DNA of 7,752 bases from assembly GCA_030605915.1 (NCBI GenBank), contig JAUWHM010000102.1:1-7752 (forward strand), read 5' to 3'. Positions within the stretch are counted from its first letter, which is position 1, and the number at the start of each line of letters is the position of its first letter. Both the position numbers and the translations under genes were made by a program. The notes under the pieces were generated by a model. The model saw nothing but the letters and a program-made list of their open reading frames with translations, ran no database searches and was not told the origin of the DNA. This document shows positions 1-6,291 of this stretch, one piece after another. Source of the stretch: Nitrospirota bacterium (lineage in GTDB: Bacteria > NPL-UPA2 > JAGMAN01).

Positions 1-653
1 CCCCGCAGGAACTCGATGAGGAAGCGAAAAAGGCAGTAAAGGAGAAGGTAGCTGAGAAGGACCTGTCCCTGGTAATGGCTGCGTCGGCGAAGTTTAATCA
101 AGACGGCGAAAATAAGTAAATTAGCTAACAAATGGTAGACCTGAGTTGGATGGAGAGAGGTATCTAAGAAGTGGCTGTGGGCGGGGCTGCCGGGTGGAAA
201 GGTGATTGCCCAGGGTAAATTACTGGGGAAGCCGTAACAGCAGCCATTGAGTAGACATCCAATCCTTCCCACTGCCTGGCCGAGGGCTACATAGGGAATA
301 ACCAAATCGGCTACCGTCCATACTATCATTCGGTTTCTCCGCAGATACCATATTCCTCCTGCTAAAGCCAATATCAGCCCACCATAAAATACTAGTCCTC
401 CCCTCCAGAGCATAAATATTTGTACAGGATGAATCAGGTAATCCCTGATATTGAGGAGGACGAAGAGTGCTCTCGAACCGACTATAGCTGAGATCAGGAT
501 AACAAAGCATAAGTCCAGAACCTTCTCTGCATCAATACCTTCCCTCCTTGCCTGCCTCCTGACTAACAGTACTCCTGAGAAAAAGGCGAGGGCAAGCAAG
601 GCTCCGTAAGAATAAATTGTAATGGGGCCAATCTTAAATAGAATGGGATGCAT
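1..653 (-). CDS. lgt: Prolipoprotein diacylglyceryl transferase Lgt (3' end beyond window)
   Basis: Integral membrane enzyme that moves a diacylglyceryl group from phosphatidylglycerol to the lipobox Cys of prolipoproteins, the first step of lipoprotein maturation. I translated 217 codons from the ATG at 653 to the left edge; the C-terminus is missing. The start MHPILFKIGPITIYSYG is typical of the family. Several hydrophobic stretches follow. Next come RGGLVFYGGL (residues 84-93), the signature-like GQAVGRIGCLLNGCCYG (125-141), HPTQVYHLLANL (168-179) and FRFLIEFLRG at the edge. A GAGG Shine-Dalgarno lies 8 bases before the ATG. It is the last visible gene of the minus-strand operon, 95 bases after lspA, the next enzyme in the pathway. 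Oddities: the signature is the CCYG form rather than the GNFxNxE form of E. coli, and Tyr90 stands where E. coli has the His of its HGGL motif. Identification is secure. Confidence 0.95.
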   Translation of the reverse strand, partial: MHPILFKIGPITIYSYGALLALAFFSGVLLVRRQARREGIDAEKVLDLCFVILISAIVGSRALFVLLNIRDYLIHPVQIFMLWRGGLVFYGGLILALAGGIWYLRRNRMIVWTVADLVIPYVALGQAVGRIGCLLNGCCYGFPSNLPWAITFPPGSPAHSHFLDTSLHPTQVYHLLANLLIFAVLIKLRRRSHYQGQVLLSYLLLYCLFRFLIEFLR

Positions 654-682
654 GAGAGATGCCTCAGTTTGTTCGGCAATCT

Positions 683-744
683 GATTACACAGATTTTGGA
701 AGATTACACAGACTCTCCCCTCGAGAACTAATCTGTGTAATCTG
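683..744. repeat. Short direct and inverted repeat between lspA and lgt
   Basis: GATTACACAGATT occurs at 683-695. A near copy (one mismatch) is at 702-714, 19 bases further on. The reverse complement AATCTGTGTAATC is at 730-742. AGATTACACAGA (701-712) can pair perfectly with TCTGTGTAATCT (732-743), giving a 12-bp stem with a 19-base loop. No T-run follows in the direction of transcription (minus strand), so it does not look like a Rho-independent terminator. It occupies most of the only long gap in the operon. I infer a small dispersed repeat or an mRNA hairpin; its copy number elsewhere cannot be seen here. Confidence 0.7.
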
Positions 745-748
745 CTTC

Positions 749-1231
749 TTAATCCCTGAAATTAGAGATTCCTGATTTTTTTCGGGAATCTCTCCTGAGC
801 ATTTTCCAGCACAGGATTATTACTCCAGCGGTGATGGCTGAATCGGCAAGATTGAAGGCCGGCCAGTGATGGCCGTAGAGGCTGAAATCCAGAAAATCGA
901 CCACATACCCAAAACGCACTCTATCAATGAGGTTGCCAGTAGCCCCTCCCAGGATGAGTCCGATAGAGGATGTCCAGTTAGGGTATCTCTGAAAGAACTT
1001 TCTCTGAAGGAAAAGTATCAAAATTACGCTCAGGGTAGAGATGAGAATGAGGAAAGCTGTCTGATGACGCAAGAGTCCGAAGGCAGCTCCAGTATTGTGA
1101 ATGTGGGTGAGATGAAATATATTCTTAAGGACTGGAACTGATTGACCGGGAAGGATTAATCTCTGAACATAGTATTTAGAGAGCTGATCAATGATCAAAA
1201 TGAGGCCAGCAAGAGCAATAATTAAGGTCAT
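749..1231 (-). CDS. lspA: Lipoprotein signal peptidase (signal peptidase II)
   Basis: Membrane aspartyl protease that cuts the signal peptide from diacylglyceryl-modified prolipoproteins, acting directly after Lgt. The protein is 160 residues, the normal family length, with about four hydrophobic segments (near 2-15, 57-76, 88-99 and 131-142). Family motifs are present: IIDQLSKYY (13-21), HNTGAAFG (45-52), GGATGNLIDR (95-104), VVDFLDF (110-116) and FNLADSAI (126-133). Asp112 and Asp130 correspond to the catalytic pair, and Asp103 is the other conserved acidic residue. The frame stays open far upstream, but the ATG at 1231 is chosen because the conserved protein begins there. It also has an AGGAAG Shine-Dalgarno (1240-1235) that overlaps the TAG stop of the upstream gene, which suggests coupled translation. 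The tail ends in a polar KKSGISNFRD. Identification is secure. Confidence 0.96.
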   Translation of the reverse strand: MTLIIALAGLILIIDQLSKYYVQRLILPGQSVPVLKNIFHLTHIHNTGAAFGLLRHQTAFLILISTLSVILILFLQRKFFQRYPNWTSSIGLILGGATGNLIDRVRFGYVVDFLDFSLYGHHWPAFNLADSAITAGVIILCWKMLRRDSRKKSGISNFRD

Positions 1232-1238
1232 ATTCTTC

Positions 1239-1610
1239 CTATTTTTTCTCCATTTCCTCCTTACATTTGATACAGAGCCGGGCATAGGGAACTGCCTCCA
1301 GGCGCTTACGGTTAACGGCTTTCCCGCACTGCTCGCAGAGGCCAAACGGACCCTTCTTAAATCGGCGTAAAGCCTCATCCACTTCGTAAAGGAGTTTCTG
1401 CTCACTGGTAGCCAAATCGAGGGTAAATTCCCGGTCAAAATTGTCCGTTCCCATATCGGCCATGTGGAAGGAGTAGCCGGAGAGGTCCCCCGAAGCATCC
1501 CGCTGTGACTTATTCAGGCTGTCACCTTCCAAATGCTCGATTTCAGAGAGAAGGCTCTCCCTCGCCTTCTCTAAAAGACGTCTGAACTTCTCCTTGTCCT
1601 TTTTCCTCAT
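1239..1610 (-). CDS. TraR/DksA-type C4 zinc-finger protein
   Basis: A 123-residue member of the TraR/DksA family. The characterised members bind the RNA polymerase secondary channel and modulate initiation; the exact role of this one is unknown. The N-terminal half (about 1-85) is charged, helical and probably coiled-coil. It includes the tip-like stretch FHMADMGTDNFDREF (48-62), whose acidic residues recall the DksA tip. The C-terminus has the zinc site Cys92-X2-Cys95 and Cys113-X2-Cys116, within GLCEQCGKAV and ARLCIKCKEEM. It is shorter than E. coli DksA (151 residues) and closer to the short family members. An in-frame GTG at 1619 lies inside the Shine-Dalgarno, so the ATG at 1610 is preferred. 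It sits between ileS (14-base gap) and lspA (7-base gap) and is surely co-transcribed. Family assignment is strong; I do not claim it is a functional DksA. Confidence 0.88.
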   Translation of the reverse strand: MRKKDKEKFRRLLEKARESLLSEIEHLEGDSLNKSQRDASGDLSGYSFHMADMGTDNFDREFTLDLATSEQKLLYEVDEALRRFKKGPFGLCEQCGKAVNRKRLEAVPYARLCIKCKEEMEKK

Positions 1611-1614
1611 ATAA

Positions 1615-1623
1615 ATCACCCCC
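1615..1623 (-). promoter_or_regulatory. Strong Shine-Dalgarno that decides the zinc-finger gene start
   Basis: Read on the minus strand, GGGGGTGAT (1623-1615) closely matches the anti-16S core GGAGGTGAT. It is properly spaced for the ATG at 1610. The GTG at 1619-1617 falls inside this site and so is unlikely to be the start. Confidence 0.75.
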
Positions 1624-1624
1624 T

Positions 1625-4438
1625 TTATTTGTCCTGAATAACTTTAAGGCATCTCTGACAGATAGTCGGATGCTCCTTTCTTTCCCCCACTGTCTCACTC
1701 CAGATCCAGCATCGCTCGCACTTTCGTCCCCGAGCTCTCTCTGCCCGGATTCCCAACTCCTTTATTTCTTCTCCAGATGAGACATCCTCGGGAAGCGTCT
1801 TGACCTCCGTTAGCTCAACTCTGGAAACGATGAAGACGGTAGTCAGTTCGGATTCATATTCTTTGAGGAATGAAGTAAGATTAGAGGAGGTAGAATAAAG
1901 GGCCACCTTCGCTTCCAGGAAGTTCCCGATCATCTTCTCCCGACGGGCCTTCTCTAAAATCCGGTATACTTCCTCTCTCACTCGCAGGAGCCTGGCCCAT
2001 CTTTCTTCCAGTTTCTCATTTAGATAAGATTCATCTAATCTTGGCCAGGAGGCAAGGTGAACGCTTTCTTCCTCCTTCCCGGGAAGATGTTGCCAGACAT
2101 TCTCAGCCGTAAAGGAGAGAAGTGGTGCCATCAACTTGGTAAGAGTGAGCAAAATTTCATGTAGCACTGTCTGGGCAGAACGGCGCTCTGGGGAAGAGGC
2201 GGCAAAGGTATACAATCTATCCTTAAGAACATCGAAGTAGAAAGAACTGAGGTCAACGGCACAGAAGTTGTGAAGGTCGTGGTAGAGACGATGGAATTCG
2301 AAACCATCGTACGCTCGGCTGGCCTTTCCGACAAGCCCAGCTAACCTGGACAGCGCCCATCTGTCTATTTCAGGCAACTGCTCATAGTCTACTCTGTCCT
2401 TATCGGGCTCAAAATCATAGATGTTCCCTAAGATGAAACGACAACTATTCCTGATGCGCCGGTAGGCTTCCATCATCCGGGTTAAAATCTCTGAAGAGAA
2501 GGCAATGTCATTTCGATAGTCCTCTGAGGATACCCATAGCCTGATGACATCAGCTCCATATTTTTGGACTGCTTCCTCAGAGGAAATTAAATTCCCCAGA
2601 GATTTAGACATCTTCTTTCCCTCTCCATCAACCATAAAACCGTGAGTTAAGACCGTCTTATAGGGAGCCTGGCTTTCCACTCCCACCGCCGTAAGCAGTG
2701 AGGTCTGAAACCAGCCCCGGTGCTGGTCGCTTCCCTCTAAATAGAGATCGGCTGGGTAGGAGAGGTTCTCATTATCTTTGAGCACAGCCCGGTGGCTTAC
2801 TCCCGATTCAAACCAGACATCAAGAATATCGGTCTCCTTCCTGAATTTCTTCTGGCCACAGCCCTGGCAACTGATATCCTGTGGCAGAATCTCATCCTTC
2901 AAGAACCAACTGTCGCTGCCTTCCTTAGAGAAAAGAGATGCTACTGCCTTAATGGCTTTCTCGCTAAACAACTCTCGACCGCATCCGAGGCAGTAGAAGA
3001 TGGGGATGGGGACTCCCCAGACCCTCTGGCGGGAGATACACCAGTCAGGACGCTCCTCTACCATATTCCTTATCCGAACCTGGCCCCAACCTGGGATCCA
3101 GTTAACTTTCTCTATTTCCTTCAGGCTCCTCTGGCGAAGACCGTTTCTATCAACCGAGATAAACCACTGGTCGGTGGCTCGAAAGATGACCGGGCGTTTA
3201 CATCGCCAGCAGTGGGGATAGGAATGAATGAGGGCTTCCTGGTAAAGAAGGGAACCGTCCTCCTTTAACCTTTCCGTTATCGGCTTGTTAGCCTCAAACA
3301 CATTCATCCCGGCAAAGCCGGAAACCTCGGAATTGAATCGTCCCTCCTCATCAACCGGGGCGAAAATGGGCAATCTATGCTTCAATCCCAACTCATAATC
3401 TGCTTCCCCATGGCCAGGGGCTGTATGGACACAGCCGGTCCCTTCATCCTTGACTACTGTTTCACCTAAAATCACCGGGCACTCGTCCTTACTCAGCGGA
3501 TGCAGATACTTTATCCCCTCCAGCTTGCTTCCCACGGCAGTTGCTACTATTTCATATTCAGTTATACCCACCTTCTCCATCACAGTATCTACGAGATCCC
3601 TGACTATAATGAGCATCTCATCCCCTTTTATCTTTACCAGAGCATACTGGTAATCCGGATGCAGAGCGGTGGCCATGTTGGCTGGTAGGGTCCAGGGAGT
3701 AGTCGTCCAGATGAGAATGCTAATCCTGACATCGGGTGGCAAATCCAATCCAGTATACAGATTATACGCCCGGCCAGCAGATTTCGGGGTTAATGAGAAT
3801 TTGATATAGATGGAGGGAGACTCATGGTCGCCATACTCAACCTCAGCTTCGGCCAGGGCGGTTTGACAGTGAATGCACCAGTGGACCGGCTTGAGGGCCC
3901 GGTAGATGAATCCTTTCCCAACAAGCTCTCCAAAAACTTCGATGATCTTAGCTTCATAGCCGGGATGCATAGTAAGGTAGGGATTATTCCAATCTCCCAG
4001 GACCCCCAGTCTCTTGAACTGTTCCTTCTGAATTCCAACAAACTTCTCAGCAAAGCGCCGGCACTCCTTCCTTATCTCATGCTTGGTCAGATTATTCCTC
4101 TTTCCTTCCCGGAGGGATTTCATCACCTGATGCTCAATGGGCAGTCCGTGGCAGTCCCAGCCGGGAAGGTAAGGGCTATCGTAGCCCTGCATTGATTTAT
4201 ATTTGACGATGATATCCTTCAATATCTTATTCAGGGCAGTGCCAATGTGAACATTTCCGTTAGCATAAGGAGGGCCGTCGTGGAGGATATATTTTGGTTT
4301 GCCTTTCAGTTTCTTCCTCAAAGCTTCATAGATTCGGTTCTCCTCCCAGAACTTGAGGATCTCGGGCTCTCGCTTGACCAGATCAGCCCTCATGGGGAAC
4401 TTCGTCTGCGGTAGATTAAGGGTTTTACGGTAATCCAT
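1625..4438 (-). CDS. ileS: Isoleucyl-tRNA synthetase, bacterial type
   Basis: Class I aminoacyl-tRNA synthetase that charges tRNA-Ile and edits misactivated valine; cytoplasmic and essential. At 937 residues it has the usual bacterial length. Landmarks in order are: DGPPYANGNVHIGTALNK (54-71, HIGH motif HIGT), GWDCHGLPIE (93-102), WTTTPWTLPAN (244-254) at the editing-domain Thr-rich site, and GTGCVHTAPGHGEADYE (333-349) with the conserved editing-site Asp347. Then follow DVWFESGVSH (540-549), LEGSDQHRGWFQ (567-578), GKKMSKSLGN (607-616, KMSKS loop) and a C-terminal zinc site (Cys907, Cys910, Cys927, Cys930). The C-terminal zinc module marks the IleS1-type bacterial enzyme. The ATG lies only 2 bases after the phosphorylase stop and has no convincing Shine-Dalgarno, so translation probably depends on coupling. 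No T-box leader is possible at this junction. Identification is certain. Confidence 0.98.
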   Translation of the reverse strand: MDYRKTLNLPQTKFPMRADLVKREPEILKFWEENRIYEALRKKLKGKPKYILHDGPPYANGNVHIGTALNKILKDIIVKYKSMQGYDSPYLPGWDCHGLPIEHQVMKSLREGKRNNLTKHEIRKECRRFAEKFVGIQKEQFKRLGVLGDWNNPYLTMHPGYEAKIIEVFGELVGKGFIYRALKPVHWCIHCQTALAEAEVEYGDHESPSIYIKFSLTPKSAGRAYNLYTGLDLPPDVRISILIWTTTPWTLPANMATALHPDYQYALVKIKGDEMLIIVRDLVDTVMEKVGITEYEIVATAVGSKLEGIKYLHPLSKDECPVILGETVVKDEGTGCVHTAPGHGEADYELGLKHRLPIFAPVDEEGRFNSEVSGFAGMNVFEANKPITERLKEDGSLLYQEALIHSYPHCWRCKRPVIFRATDQWFISVDRNGLRQRSLKEIEKVNWIPGWGQVRIRNMVEERPDWCISRQRVWGVPIPIFYCLGCGRELFSEKAIKAVASLFSKEGSDSWFLKDEILPQDISCQGCGQKKFRKETDILDVWFESGVSHRAVLKDNENLSYPADLYLEGSDQHRGWFQTSLLTAVGVESQAPYKTVLTHGFMVDGEGKKMSKSLGNLISSEEAVQKYGADVIRLWVSSEDYRNDIAFSSEILTRMMEAYRRIRNSCRFILGNIYDFEPDKDRVDYEQLPEIDRWALSRLAGLVGKASRAYDGFEFHRLYHDLHNFCAVDLSSFYFDVLKDRLYTFAASSPERRSAQTVLHEILLTLTKLMAPLLSFTAENVWQHLPGKEEESVHLASWPRLDESYLNEKLEERWARLLRVREEVYRILEKARREKMIGNFLEAKVALYSTSSNLTSFLKEYESELTTVFIVSRVELTEVKTLPEDVSSGEEIKELGIRAERARGRKCERCWIWSETVGERKEHPTICQRCLKVIQDK

Positions 4439-4440
4439 CT

Positions 4441-5262
4441 TTACATTCTACCAATTACCCGACTTACCAATTGAGTCAGCTTAGGTTCTGCCCTTCCCGC
4501 TACCTTGAAGATAGCCTTGATGTTGGCTGGCTTCAGGGCATCCGGGAGACACTTATCGGTTATGCAGGAGATGCCCAGCACCCTCATTCCGGCCTGGATA
4601 GCAACGATTACCTCCGGAACGGTGGACATACCAACCGCATCAGCTCCAATGATTCGCAAGAATCTATATTCAGCGGCTGTCTCTAAATTAGGCCCGGTTA
4701 CGGCTACATAGACCCCCTTCTGAACCTTTATCTTCTCCTCCCTGGCCACTTCCTCGGCAAGATAGACGAGCTTGCGATCGTATGGCTGAGACATATCCGG
4801 GAATCGAGGGCCAAGCCTTTCATCACTGACTCCAATCAAAGGATTCGCCCCCATGAGATTTATATGGTCGGTGATGAGCATCAAATCCCCGGTCTCAAAC
4901 TGTGGATTCATGCCCCCGGCCGCATTGGAGACGATGAAGATTTCAGCACCCAGGGCCCTCATCACCCTGACAGGAAAAGTAACCTCCTCTAAGGAGTAAC
5001 CCTCATAGTAGTGGAATCTACCCTGCATGGCTACTACTTCCTTTCCTCCAATCTTCCCTAAGACGAGCTGCCCGGCGTGGCCGATGACAGTAGGAGCAGG
5101 GAAAGAAGGTATCTCAGAATAAGGAACGGTCTCTCGTGCCTCAATCTCATTGGCCAAAGCTCCCAATCCCGTTCCCAAGATTATGGCAATCCTGGGCCTA
5201 TGCTTAGTTCTGGATTTGATAAGGCTAACTGCTTCCTCTATTCTCTCCTTCAAATCTGCCAT
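4441..5262 (-). CDS. punA: Purine nucleoside phosphorylase, trimeric PunA/XapA/MTAP family
   Basis: Phosphorolytic cleavage of purine nucleosides to base and (deoxy)ribose-1-phosphate, for purine salvage in the cytoplasm. The 273-residue length fits the trimeric family. Motifs: the phosphate loop GTGLG (30-34), IGHAGQLVLG (60-69), MQGRFHYYEGYS (79-90), SNAAGGMNPQF (112-122), TGPNLETAAEYR (189-200) and GADAVGMSTVPEVIVA (206-221). Glu194 and Met212 match human PNP Glu201 and Met219. With the same spacing, Asp236 in ISCITDKCLPD falls where human PNP has Asn243, so the preferred base may differ (see findings). The frame is open 18 codons further upstream into proC, but the ATG at 5262 has an AGGAG site (5274-5270) 7 bases before it and begins the conserved protein. 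The gap to proC is 4 bases. The family is certain; the substrate is not. Confidence 0.95.
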   Translation of the reverse strand: MADLKERIEEAVSLIKSRTKHRPRIAIILGTGLGALANEIEARETVPYSEIPSFPAPTVIGHAGQLVLGKIGGKEVVAMQGRFHYYEGYSLEEVTFPVRVMRALGAEIFIVSNAAGGMNPQFETGDLMLITDHINLMGANPLIGVSDERLGPRFPDMSQPYDRKLVYLAEEVAREEKIKVQKGVYVAVTGPNLETAAEYRFLRIIGADAVGMSTVPEVIVAIQAGMRVLGISCITDKCLPDALKPANIKAIFKVAGRAEPKLTQLVSRVIGRM

Positions 5263-5266
5263 AGCC

Positions 5267-6079
5267 TCACTCCTGCAGTTCCTTTGCCCTCCTAGTGGCC
5301 GAGGCCACTGCCTCAAGGATAATATCTTGAAGCCCTTTCTCCTTGAAAATATTCAGGGCTGCCTCCGTCGTTCCACCCGGGGAAGTGACCATCTCCCTTA
5401 GGGTAGAAAGCTTCTCCTCAGTCTGACTGGCCATCTTGGCTGCTCCTAAGGCTGTCTGTTTAACAAGCGTATCAGCTAACTGAGGAGATAGTCCTTCCCT
5501 GACTCCTGCTTCTATTAGATTCTCCATAACAGCAAAAATATAAGCCGGACCACTGCCACTTAAGGCGGTGACAGCATTCATTAACGCTTCCTTTACCTCA
5601 ACCACTCTCCCCACGGCTGAAAAGATCTCTTGAGATGTTTTCCCTTCTTCCTCTCCGGCAAATTTACCCCGGGCTATTGCCGCCATACCTTCTCCTACCA
5701 GGACGGCTGTGTTGGGCATTACCCTGACTACAGCTACTTCTTTTCCGAGCGTATTCTCGATATAGCCTGTAGTTATCCCGGCGGCAATAGAAATGAGCAA
5801 TTTTGGAGGCTCGAGGGAATCGGCTATCTCCTTTAAAACACTCTCTACATCCTTCGGCTTTACCGCTATGATGACAATATCTGCTTTCCTAACTGCCTCC
5901 CTATTATCCCTGGCTACCGTAACCTGCAAATCGCCCTGGCAACCTGACAACTTATCTTTGTCAATGTCGCTGGCTATGATACTGTTTGGCTCAACTATTC
6001 TCTTCTCAAGAATGCCTTTCACGAGAGCCTGCCCCATATTTCCCACCCCAATGAAGGCAATTTTCTTCTTGAGTTCCAT
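5267..6079 (-). CDS. proC: Pyrroline-5-carboxylate reductase
   Basis: Catalyses NAD(P)H-dependent reduction of 1-pyrroline-5-carboxylate to L-proline, the last step of proline synthesis; cytoplasmic. The 270 residues match the family length. The N-terminal Rossmann fold carries GVGNMG (11-16), then AVKPKDV (72-78), SIAAGITT (97-104) and RVMPNTAVLVGEG (119-131). The C-terminal dimerisation/active-site domain has ALSGSGPAYIF (172-182) and the signature REMVTSPGGTTEAAL (228-242). The ATG at 6079 is preferred to the in-frame GTG just before it (6082-6080). Its first base is the last base of the preceding remnant's TGA (TGATG), and GGAAG lies 5 bases upstream. It is the first intact gene of the minus-strand operon; the likely promoter is at 6182-6209. 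Identification is certain. Confidence 0.97.
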   Translation of the reverse strand: MELKKKIAFIGVGNMGQALVKGILEKRIVEPNSIIASDIDKDKLSGCQGDLQVTVARDNREAVRKADIVIIAVKPKDVESVLKEIADSLEPPKLLISIAAGITTGYIENTLGKEVAVVRVMPNTAVLVGEGMAAIARGKFAGEEEGKTSQEIFSAVGRVVEVKEALMNAVTALSGSGPAYIFAVMENLIEAGVREGLSPQLADTLVKQTALGAAKMASQTEEKLSTLREMVTSPGGTTEAALNIFKEKGLQDIILEAVASATRRAKELQE

Positions 6080-6231
6080 CACTGCTTCCGCTGCCCAAAT
6101 AAGGCTGTGCCTATACGAACTATATTTGCTCTCTCTACAAGACTGAGATTATCAGCAATCTTCTGCCATTCCAGCCCCACTATTATATCAACGGCGGCCA
6201 AAAAGGCAATAAAAAAATGACAGAAGTTTAT
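6079..6231 (-). pseudogene. Probable remnant of yggS (PLP homeostasis protein), C-terminus only
   Basis: The frame that ends in the TGA overlapping the proC ATG is open for 50 codons, back to an in-frame TAA at 6234-6232. Its last residues, ANIVRIGTALFGQRKQ, closely resemble the C-terminus of the YggS/PROSC family (typical pattern AxxVRIGxxIFGxR), a PLP-binding protein often encoded directly before proC. The part before it (VGLEWQKIADNLSLVER) is only weakly family-like, and the usual SMGMSxDF motif is not clear. No barrel or PLP-lysine region is present, and the plus-strand lipoprotein gene begins where the rest should be. I infer a decayed 3' end kept because it overlaps proC and hosts the operon promoter. 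It could instead be a short translated leader. Confidence 0.55.
6182..6209 (-). promoter_or_regulatory. Probable sigma70-type promoter of the proC-lgt operon
   Basis: On the minus strand, TTGCCT (6209-6204) and a perfect TATAAT (6187-6182) are 16 bases apart. Transcription would start near 6175, about 95 bases before the proC ATG. It lies inside the yggS-like remnant and points away from the lipoprotein promoter. The -35 match is moderate (4 of 6). Confidence 0.5.
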
Positions 6232-6238
6232 TTAGAGG

Positions 6239-6267
6239 TTGACAACAAAATTAATATAAGTTAAAAT
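6239..6267 (+). promoter_or_regulatory. Sigma70-type promoter of the lipoprotein gene
   Basis: A perfect TTGACA (6239-6244), a 17-base spacer and TAAAAT (6262-6267, 5 of 6 matches) form a near-consensus promoter. The expected transcription start near 6274 leaves a leader of under 20 bases, just enough to include the AGGAG site. The surroundings are AT-rich. Confidence 0.75.
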
Positions 6268-6278
6268 CATTTTTGGAT

Positions 6279-6283
6279 AGGAG
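6279..6283 (+). promoter_or_regulatory. Shine-Dalgarno that decides the lipoprotein start
   Basis: AGGAG at 6279-6283 lies 8 bases before the GTG at 6292. It overlaps the alternative GTG at 6283, which therefore cannot use it. This favours the start at 6292. Confidence 0.65.
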
Positions 6284-6291
6284 TGCTTGAG

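Noticed and set aside
3..119. Plus-strand open frame ending at TAA 117-119 that looks like a protein C-terminus
   Set aside because: It is antisense to the well-conserved C-terminal part of lgt (HPTQ to FRFLIEFLRG), which runs unbroken to the window edge.
220..510. Minus-strand 96-codon open frame
   Set aside because: It lies within lgt in another frame; the lgt translation there carries clear family motifs.
866..1141. Plus-strand 91-codon open frame opposite lspA
   Set aside because: It is antisense to the conserved LspA motifs and its composition is not protein-like.
1232..1498. In-frame upstream extension of lspA (89 extra codons)
   Set aside because: The extension overlaps the zinc-finger gene in another frame and has no LspA similarity. 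The ATG at 1231 has a ribosome site and gives the normal length.
2778..3268. Several plus-strand open frames, the longest 158 codons
   Set aside because: They are antisense shadows of ileS with no recognisable domain or convincing start signals.
4439..4700. T-box riboswitch before ileS
   Set aside because: The region is the coding end of the phosphorylase, with only 2 bases before ileS; no leader exists here.
5263..5316. Upstream start for the phosphorylase (18 extra residues)
   Set aside because: It lies inside the end of proC, has no family similarity, and the ATG at 5262 has a good AGGAG site.
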